A stretch of DNA of 64,000 nucleotides from Holtermannia corniformis. Taxonomy: Eukaryota > Basidiomycota > Tremellomycetes > Holtermanniales. Location: positions 329,116-393,115 of the forward strand of contig BCIJ01000014.1 in assembly GCA_001599935.1 (NCBI GenBank), read 5' to 3'. The position numbers and the translations under genes were made by a program. Of the stretch, positions 54,901 to 64,000 are shown in pieces; position 1 is the first letter of the stretch, and every line of letters starts with the position of its first letter. The notes beneath the pieces were generated by a model. The model searched no databases. It was given only the letters and a program-made list of their open reading frames with translations, and was not told the origin of the DNA.

Positions 54901-57900
54901 TGACGAACGTTACTCGACTGCAGATGTCTGCAGCGAAGTCGACTGAGGAGTCGCGCGTAGACATAAACATGGTGAATGCCGGTGAGAAGTCGATGTCCTG
55001 ATTGCCCAACCGAATTAAGACACGACCGCCGGTGCGTCTGATTTCCTTGTTCAGCACGGCGTTCAAAATGGGGTCGAGGTGCTCGACGTCTTGAATCAAT
55101 ATGGGGTTGCCGAATCGCAGTGCGCTTTCGAGATTCTTGAGGAAGGCCTCATCCAAAAAGCTTGTGATGGTGATCTTGCGCTCGCGATACTCGTTCTGAA
55201 GGTAGGTTGCCGCCTGTCCTGTAGGATCGATGATGAGGGGGTAACGGTTGTGGCGCTTGAGCATAATGGCGTTCTCCGTGCAGAGATTGTCGGCTGGTAA
55301 AGCGCGGGCCTGCCACCCAAGCCGATCATCGGCGGTTGACAAGAACTCGGCCAGAGACAGATCCGATCGGTAGCTGAGACCCGACGCTTGTAGATGGTCT
55401 GTCCACAGCTGCCACATGGCTTCTCGGTATTGTTGATCGAAGAAGCCGCCATACGCGAGGAAGGCCGCAGACAGTAGCACGTCGCCGGAGATGGTGTTCA
55501 TCTCTGACTCGAACGTGCGGCTGCCTGCATCCCAACGGGATTGCTCTGAGGAGAGGCTCTCAAGCAGGGTCACGCTGCGATCGACCTTCCCCTGAACCCG
55601 CTCCATCTCGCCTTTGATGGCTTGCGTCTCGCTAATGAGAACCGCATACTCCTCTTTGTAGCGTTCGATGCTAGCTTCCAGCTGGGCGACGGTCTCAAGG
55701 ACGACCTGTGCCTGCTCCTTGGTGGTTTCAGCTTGCTCCTCCAGGGACAAAACCTCTTGTCGCAGCGGCTCCACTTTGTCGAGGATTTCAGAAAATCGGA
55801 CCTGTGCAATGACCCACTTGACCAAGGGTCCGCAAGCTCGAGAGGCTCTGTTGACGACCTCATAGTTGAAATTTGGGCGAGAGATGTAGTCGCGCACCAT
55901 GCGGTCGCGCACCGCCCGCGTCATCTTGTTCGTGTCGAAGTTTTGGATGCTGGCGATGAAGTCGTCCTTTCGGATGATGCTTTGGACGGTTTTCCAACTA
56001 TCAACTTGGAAACCGAGGACGGAGCATGCCGACTCCATGGCCATTTTGACTGCCTCGGGTGGATTGGCCATAGAGCGCACCTCGGACAAGTGCTGCTTGC
56101 GGATGTTGCCGACTGCGGCAAGCGCCTCGACAACGGCAGGCTCTGCCTCGGCGAGATCTGACATGACCACTTCGCGTCGTTCGCGGATGAAGCGATCTTG
56201 TTCCTCTAGAGCGGCTTGTATGGAGATCGAGGCAGACTTCTTTGCTTCGGCCTCCTGTTGGTCGGTGACCATTTGACGTAGCTTTGAATTCGCCTCGGCA
56301 TCTTTCTTTTCCAGCTGCGTCCGCTTTACTGCTAGACTCTTGCGAAGGGTTTCGACCTGTACAACAGTGTCACGCAGTTTGTCCAAGCCGATGTTCAAGT
56401 GTCGCTGCTGCTCCTCTAATTCATCACGCTTTTCGGTGAAGAGTTTCACATAGTGGTTGATGCTGTTTGGAAGTTAGCTTGAGTCTGCAAAGATGATCGT
56501 CTCGGCTCACAAGTCAAGGTAGTGTCGAGGAGTCACATGGTTGTAGCGGCCGCGTCGACGCGCCAGTCTCGCGTTCAGCTCGTACATTGTCTTGTGAACG
56601 TTGACCATAGCATTGACGAGAGCCAAGCGATGCGAAGGAGGCAAAGGTAAATCATCGTATGCGATTGGGAACGCCTCGGGGGCAATGTAGGACTGCCTGT
56701 CGAGGTCCAGGCTCTGCGTGAATTCGTATGCCACCTGGAACAGAGCCTGTTCGGACCAGTCGCCAAACCAGTCGAGGACGCATCTGTTGAACAACGCAGG
56801 CGATGTGGCAGCTCGGGACGCCAAGCCGTTCTCCGGCGGGTTCATGGTGAAGACGACGTGGAGGTTCCGTGCGACCTGCTGGGTGAACCAGCGGTACAGC
56901 TCCTCGTGCGAATCGAGCATAAGGCCGTCGCGCTGTGAACCTTCCTTGCAGGCCGTCATCAAAGCAGCGTATTCGTCACCTTCAAAGAGTCCGGGTACCT
57001 CGGCGTTTGCCAAGAGCGTGTTCATGCGCTCCAAGAAGCCAGAGTCGAGGACGTTTGATTCGTCCATGATGAAGCAGATCTTCTCGCCCTTGCATCCGGC
57101 GCGACGCAGGACACTTCGCAAGTCCTCGTCAAAGTCTTCGCCAGTGTACTTGTTGGAGACCTTGATTTGATAGATGCTGAGACCGTTCATCCACGCCACA
57201 AATCGCGACAAAGTAGTCTATTTAGTTTTAGCGAAGAAAACTTGTGTCGATGACACTGACCTTGCCCCCTCCGCTTACACCAATCAAGAGCAGGTGTCCT
57301 TGAACCTGCCTGAAAACCCGGTCGATGCGCAGTACATGATCCAAAACGTCGTTGAATAACACCAATTGGACATCGAGCTCCTCTTCGTGGAAGACCCTTA
57401 GTCGCGCTTTCGTGTATTCGCGCAGCTGTTCGCGATCGACCGCAATGTAGTGGCGAGAGGTCCAGTTGGAGAAGAGCAGTGGTCGAGCTAGGGCCGCTGA
57501 TTTGTCGATCGTAGGGAAGTGTGCCATGGCGACTTCATCGAGAGTTCGATCTGTCCAAGCTTTCTCGGACACCGACACCAAGCGATCGGAGAACAGCCTC
57601 AAGCCTTCGTGTGCCCACACTTTGACCAGGCCCTCCACAGACAAGGTCTCGAGGGGCTTCAGGGCCTCGTACACGCCCCTCATCCAACGAGTCAGTTCTC
57701 GAGGGCTGTACACGTAGTGTGCTTGCACATCGGACGTGAATCGCTGTTGAGACGCAAGATAGAAGCTGACCATTGCGTTTGTGAGAGGCTCTGCGTGGCC
57801 TCGCAAGTTGGGTACGACCTTGAGCAGCGCTCGGTTGAAAGTACCGTAAATTTGCTTGAGCGAAATCTCTCCGGGATAGTCGACCATGACCAGGGGCGCG

Positions 57901-60900
57901 TGGCGGAGGAAGCGGTGACTGAGTGGGACTCGACCGGGATCCGTTGGTGGATTGCATGCTCCGACAAATTGTATCCGCTCGAGGCGCACCCAGGCCAGAT
58001 CGCTCGTGCGCCAGAAGCCATTGGACTCGATGAGCTGTCTCAGAAAGGATACAACACGTTGCGTGCCGTACTTGTCGCAGGCCGGTAGGTTTATCTCGTC
58101 GCAGAAGACAACGAGCCATCGGCCGATTTGAGGCGGTGCCAAGACGATGCCGTTTGGGGTCTTGCGGTACTCGCAGTATTGCTCAAAGGTCTTGAGGATC
58201 AAGTCTGGTGTTGTGGCACTCGAGAAGTTCAAGCCGGCAACTTCCAGGTCGGGCAGCTTGCGCAATGCGCTGAAGAGCGTCATCGTCTTGCCTGAACCTG
58301 GCGGTCCACAGAGGATAAGAGGCTTGTGCTCTGCTAACCAAGAGTACAGCACTTCCTCGTGACGAATGGTGTCGATAGTGGGGACGACCACATCAGCTGA
58401 GGTGACGGAGTGTGTCTCAATGTCGATGACGGGTACGCGAGATTGCCAAGAGGTCCATTCGGCATCGGTGACGTCGACATCATAGTCGATGAGTGAGCTG
58501 TCCGGGGCTGCCGGAGGCAGGTCTACGCCGCTGCGCTCGCGGAGGAAGTCTCCCAGTTGCTTGCGCGAGTGGAGGGGGGCGTCGCCGGCAAATGCCCATA
58601 CGAGGTTGACCAAAAGCCGCTTGTTGACGTATGAGTCCACGCGGTCTGCCGACAAAGGGAAGTCGGGATGCTGGATGTTGTACGCCACAATGTTGCGCAC
58701 TGTCTGATTCAGCAGGGAGAAGAGTGTTCCAAGAGCCCGAGTGACTGTAAAGTCCATGATGTGATCTGCGTTCTTGGCGTAGTTCAGAGCCGATTCGATG
58801 AGACCTTCTGCCTCGAAATGCTTGGTATAGATGGCGGAGACGGCGCGCTGCGTGAGCAGACGCGGCGAAGTCGCATCACTGCCACTCGCAGCCGTCTCAT
58901 CGTCGTCCGCGTCAATGACGACCGTCTCGAGAGTACCAATGTAGTGGCGGTACATCATGGATGTGTCGACGACGTCGTCGCTGAACCAAATCATGCCGCA
59001 TCGGCTCACGGTGGCCAGGGTGGCAGAACGCAAGTGTTCCACCTCGAACATGATGCGTACGTTGGGCGGTAGATTAAGACGCTCGCCATTAGGCAAGGTC
59101 AACAGACGATTGTCGTCCAGTACACTAGATCACATCAGCAGTGCATTCGCTTCAAGCACCAAACCCACCTGTTGAGGTTTTCAACCCATTCCGGGTCGAC
59201 GTCACCATCGAAGATGATCCAGTGGCGTTTCGTCGCCTCGCCACGGACGTTGTCGATGATCTTGCGCAAAATGTGGGTGAAGAGCCCGTCGTTCCACTCA
59301 CGAGTTGTCGGATCCAGGGTTCCGTACAGCGCATCTTTGTCCATGGCCTTCGGATTGATGACGTAGGATAGACCTTCCATGCCGTCGAGACGCTCGAGAG
59401 CGGCAAGCAACACCTGCCAGGCTTGTGTCTTACCAGTACCGGAAGGTCCTACCATCATCAAGCCATGCGAAATGTTCTGAATCTGGTACAACTGGATGAC
59501 CTTGCGCACCCACAGCTCGCTCTGTACGAGCTGGCGATCGTCACAGACGGCGCCGATGTGCGCCGATAGCTGTTCGAGGTTGACGGGCACGTATGTGATA
59601 CCAGGGAAGACATCGGCAAGAAGACTAAGAGGGGATTAGCGCACCCTTTACAATTTGGCAGCGAATCACCTTGTAAGCAGCGGGACATCATCTGCCACCA
59701 ACTTGGGCACAATGGTTTCCGTCACGCTCTGTATCAGGATTTCCTGCTCTGCGACAGCGTCTGCAGCGACCATGGTTGAATCCGATGCCTCGTCTTGCAG
59801 TCTTGTACGCTTTAGCAACCCAGCGCTCACGAGGACCGATTTCAGCGCTCGAAGACCGAAGTCGTAGTGCGGCTGAGGTGACAGCTGCTCCGCACAGAGG
59901 CTGAAGAATGGGACAATTTTCGAAGCGAGCGTCTCTGCCGCGCGGAAACCTTGCGAAAACAGCATGACCTGAGCGATGAGCTCCAGGTCGGGTTTGGTCA
60001 TGGCCATGCTCTGTTTGAGGTCAGTGCGTGATCCTTAGGCAAATGAAGTCTCCACCGACGCGGAAAAGCTCTGCGATGGGCGTCGATCAGCTGTGCTATC
60101 GTTCGCGGCAAGCACGACTCACTCTTGAGGTTGTCTGGTAGGTTTGAGCGGCTACGAGACCAAGTCAGTGTACCGAGGCAAGGTCATTGCATGCTACTCA
60201 CCCCGCATAGCCCGGGTTCATTGTGATGAAGATGCCTGCGAAGTCAGTAGATCCCTCAGTAGTCGATTGTATGATGCTCACCAGTACGCGAATTGATTTT
60301 CAGACGCTTTCCTACGATCTCAACTTCTGCGGACGGGTCTGTGACAGCACGGGCGAGGCCCTGTTGAATACTCTGAATCTGTTGCGAGACGGCCGAGAGG
60401 ATCCGCTCCTCAAGCCGGTTGAACTCGTCGAAGCAGCCCCAAGCGCCAACTTGACACAACCCAACAAAGATGCGACCCATGGCTTGGAAGTCGAAATTCT
60501 CGTCGCAGCAAAAGACAAGCACAAATCGGCCGAGCTGGACGCCCAGAGCTTTCACCGATTCGGTCTTGCCTGAGAAGTTGGTCAGATGACGCGTACTCGG
60601 AATACCATGACGAACCTGTCCCGGCTGGGCCGAAGGGTGATCCGCCCAATTGTCCATTCAGCGCTTGGGTCAACGTCAAGTAGCACTTGTCCGTAAGTGG
60701 TGTTTGGACCAGCCTGTCTGGAACCCCGAGATACTCGTATCCGTATGGGAAGCTGGCGTCGGCCATCTTAATCTGCAAGCGGTTGAGCGGCTCAACAATC
60801 GAGTCATCAAGGTAGAAGCGCATGTGATAGAGCCATGCAAAGTCTTCAGGCATGGCAACGTTGTCGTGGTCAAGAGACCGTACGACATCCCTCTGGTGGA

Positions 60901-63900
60901 CCAGCTCGGTGATGAGGTGCTCGCACTTGCGTCTCTGGATCGGGGGTAGATCGCCTAGGACAGCGTCTGCCAAAATGTCGAGCGTATGGTTGATGAGAGT
61001 GGGAACGTCCTTGACATTGCGGGACGTTGTCAGAGCGCTTTCAACCAGGCGGGTCCAAGCGATTTGGACAGCGAGAACGACCAATTGGGCAGGGTATGCG
61101 GCAACCCACTGGAAGAAGCGCTCCGACGAAAGTTGGCCTTCGGTGAAGAAGGTTTCCAAGTCTGTTACCGCCTTTGACAAGAGCAAAGCCAGAGTCAAAC
61201 GCATTTCGGATTCGATGCGTCCCAACCAGTCATTGATACGAGGATAGTCTTTGAGCTCGATAGGCGTTTCGAAAGCGACCTCTTCACCCTCGCGCGACGC
61301 AAAGCCGGTAAGTGTTGGCGCGACCTGCTCATCCGACTCGTCAAGCGCAATGGTCGATATGCCGGCGAACATCTTCTTGAAGTGTTTCATGATGCGGCGA
61401 ATGTCTTTGCTGTTGCCAATGATCTCCAGCAAATCCTCGTCGCCGACAAAGTAGAAGCGCGGGAAGGATGCGCGTTCGCGCTCCAGGTACTCCCCGAGGG
61501 CTTTCTGAATTTTGCTGAGCAGATCGGCCAGCCGCTCCATGCTCTTCTGCACACCAGGGATGTTGAGCACGTCGAGCACGAACGGCGACTTGTAGACTTT
61601 CTTCAACACAGTCAGAAACTCAGAGTTGATGTTCTGGAAGCGAGCGCTTTCCACCGGCAGCAGATGCTTGATGTCTGCGCTTCCGCTGAAGATGCCCTCC
61701 AGGTAGACCCACTGGCGCTGTACGTCGATCCACACATCTAGACGCGATAAGCCCACACTGTTACAGGCACGCCGGGTACATACCGAACAGGACATGCAAC
61801 CGGTTGAGCTTGTCTTCCCAAGTTGCGGCTTCTTCCTCAAAAACTGCGATGCAGACGTCAGACCCTGTAGCAGTCCCCAGATAGACCGACCCTTGTAGTA
61901 CGGAGACATCTTCATGGCAGACAGCGAGTTGATGTTTTCGCTGCACTTGGTGAACAGATCGTCCCATCCTCTGCGTCATCATCAGTGTCAGGGCATGCCA
62001 TAAGGATGATACACTCACCGGATGAGTCGGCATTTGTTTTGATAGTTTGTCAAGTCCAACGAGTATGTCGTCCAGGTCTCCTTGACCTGCTTGAGGAACT
62101 CCTCCAATGCCATCTGCCACCAAGTGAGCGACGAACCCAGCAGTGTCTAGGCCCCAAATGTACTTCTCCCTGTGCTTGTACGATTACGTCCCTGATGAGC
62201 TTTTCGTTGCGCTTGAGGTCTAAGTCGTAGACATTGCCCAGTGTGAGCCTAAGGATCGTTGCTTTAGCACATTTTCGGCGCAGAGTTTAGTGACTTACGA
62301 AGCCACAGAGTAGTGGCCGGTAACCCGTAAAGCTTTCAAAAGTTTCGACCAGTGCCTATCGCGAAGAGCCTCTGACTTCAACTCGGCTATCATGACGTTC
62401 GTCTTGAGGTGCGTGCGGATGGTCTCCTGCACATGCTCGAATGCAGCATATTGACGCATGCGGCTAGGCATCTCCTTGGTGGAGGCCAGAATGCTGTCAA
62501 GTTCCTTACGCAGTTTGCGGGGCTAAAGCATCCGGCTGTGAGCTCGGCCCGTGCATGGACCAATCACTTACCTGCACAGACACCCAGTTCATCTCTCTGA
62601 TTTGAGACAAGCGCAACCAGATGCCAGACAACGCCGTCCAGACGGCCTTCAAATCGCGCAGTTCCTCCACGACTGGCGTAAGGCGATCCTCTTTAGCATG
62701 CTCAAGATCGAGGGCCTGGCACGATCAGCAAGAGCGCCGCGCTTGTGATCATGACGGACCTCTTTGGCCCTGCACACAAGTACAAAGTCCTCTTGCAAAC
62801 GGTTCAGACGGGTCTCAAATATGTTGATGGTGTTGAGGGCGACGTCTGCCTTGATGTGCCCCTGAAGTGGTCTGCAAAGCAAGTCAACGCCACGGTACGT
62901 CTATGAAAGCTTAGACTGACTTGTCTGTGTCCCACTCTGCGACAAGCTCGGTGATACGGCTATCGACGACACGGTCTTCGGCCACGATCTTGACTTGCAA
63001 ACCAGCTTCGATGCATCGTTAGTCTGCGGCTTCGCGGAAGGTGGCAGACTCACAGATCTGATCGCGAATGGTGTCGTCCTTGCGCTTGAGGATCTCATTG
63101 AAAGCGCTCCATTCCCCCTGCACTTGATCCACGTACAGCCAGTCGCTGCCGAACTGATAGCGCTGGCGTTCAAGGGTCTTTTCGCCAGTCGCGAAGATCT
63201 CAATGTCGGGTGCCCATTTCTGCACCCGGCGTTTAAGGTCTTGCACGAAAGTGATGAATGTAACTGCTTGAGCGGTCGTGCTGCCCTCGATTGATTGTGT
63301 CTCGAGCTCGCTGCGAGCCTTGAGGATGGCGGCATTGACCTCTTTCATCGAGGAACCAAGTTTGCTGCCGTAGCGACCCAGCAGATCGCGCTGCCAAGTG
63401 TCGTACTTGGCGTTCACCTTGCTTTGAGCGTTGGCATAGTCGATTGTACAGGGTCCGAAAACCTTTTGCGTGTCCGAGTTGTCGAAAGTGGACCGCGTTT
63501 GGCGGATTTCGGAGAGCAGCCGACCCCAATCACCAAGCGAATCGCCGAGACGCTGCGCCGCTTCAGCCGCGCAGCTAGATAGACAGACAGTAACTCACAG
63601 TGTAGACGAATTCGGCCTCCAGATCCCACAGCGACTGGAATTGAAACCACTTGCCAACGTAGGCACTGACTTCCTGCAAGCCACGTCAGCTTTGGCGGCG
63701 GCTCACCCGCAGGGACGCACCCTGACTTTGGCCTCGATCATTTGCAGCGGCCGCTCCAGAGTGTCGTCCTCGAACGTCGTGAGCTGGATTCATATAAGTA
63801 TTAACTTGTCACGCGGACCAGCTCGACTGACCAAAGAGACATAGGTTTCGTCTTCAGGATCCACTCCCTTGACCTGCAGTCGCAGCTCGTAGCGCGTGCT

Positions 63901-64000
63901 ACGAACTCGCTTGAGACCACAGACGATCCCTAGGTCATGTCGGTCCCGGCCAGTTTAGATAACGCAAGAAGACGTACACAGATAGCCTTGCAGTTCTTGC
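51919..64000 (-). CDS. DYN1: Cytoplasmic dynein heavy chain, 5' end outside the window
   Basis: Minus-end microtubule motor that moves nuclei and early endosomes in fungi. The stop is at 51919, and coding continues past the right edge, so the N-terminal tail is missing (perhaps 700-900 residues by comparison with the ~4,600-residue family). The linker lies at about 63.9-61 kb. Six AAA modules follow leftward. AAA1: [15 protein letters not shown] (P-loop split by an intron, about 60575-60625), then [20 protein letters not shown] and [23 protein letters not shown]2: [19 protein letters not shown]3: [16 protein letters not shown] and [19 protein letters not shown]4: GVSGGGKTTLSRF, the intron falling after the P-loop Lys. 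The stalk and microtubule-binding tip (KEEQ-type heptads, [20 protein letters not shown]) lie at about 56.4-55.6 kb, then AAA5, AAA6 ([20 protein letters not shown]) and the C-terminal domain ending [10 protein letters not shown]. Many exons; one of 3.5 kb (56449-52925). Confidence 0.97.

Overview
This window is nuclear DNA of a fungus, most likely a basidiomycete yeast. Genes lie close together on both strands. Almost every gene is cut by many short introns of about 40-60 nt with GT..AG ends and a CTGAC/CTAAC-like branch site. The base composition looks moderately GC-rich by eye; it was not computed. Protein content fits Basidiomycota: a TKL kinase of the HRDCKSSN type, Mvp1, Vps8, Vta1, an uninterrupted cytoplasmic dynein heavy chain and a fungal F-box protein. 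The style resembles compact Pucciniomycotina genomes, but the species cannot be fixed from sequence alone. Exon borders were read by eye from splice signals and protein continuity, so CDS entries give gene spans (start codon to stop codon, introns included).

Layout, left to right. 1-3.4 kb: sparse DNA with two small paralogous two-exon genes. 3.4-7.1 kb (-): SAP-domain TKL kinase, sharing a promoter with ALA1 (7.5-11.1 kb, +). 11.25-14.1 kb (+): TAPT1/Emp65-family membrane protein. 14.6-16.2 kb (+): VTA1. 16.2-18.6 kb: sparse, with two small ORFs (-) and a cluster of short hairpins. 18.8-20.6 kb (-): F-box protein. 20.7-23.4 kb (-): oxysterol-binding protein, divergent from MVP1 (23.7-27.6 kb, +), which appears to hold an abnormally long intron. 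27.7-28.7 kb (-): zinc-finger protein. 28.8-30.4 kb: no convincing gene. 30.4-34.5 kb (-): glycogen phosphorylase. 34.8-36.4 kb (-): ILV5. 36.6-41.6 kb (-): VPS8, divergent from a RhoGEF/coiled-coil protein (41.9-46.7 kb, +). 46.8-50.2 kb (-): type II membrane dipeptidyl aminopeptidase, divergent from APS2 (50.4-51.1 kb, +). 51.4-51.8 kb (+): small hypothetical gene. 51.9 kb to the right edge (-): dynein heavy chain, lacking its N terminus because the window ends.

Functional themes. Many genes serve endosome/vacuole traffic: VTA1 (Vps4/ESCRT), MVP1 (retromer-linked sorting nexin), VPS8 (CORVET tether), APS2 (AP-2 endocytosis), an ORP lipid-transfer protein, and a dipeptidyl aminopeptidase of the kind carried as late-Golgi/vacuolar cargo. 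Three of the four divergent promoters carry the palindrome GCCACGTGGC, and two more intergenic regions carry CACGTG. This suggests shared bHLH control. No rRNA, tRNA, CRISPR array or intact transposon was recognised.
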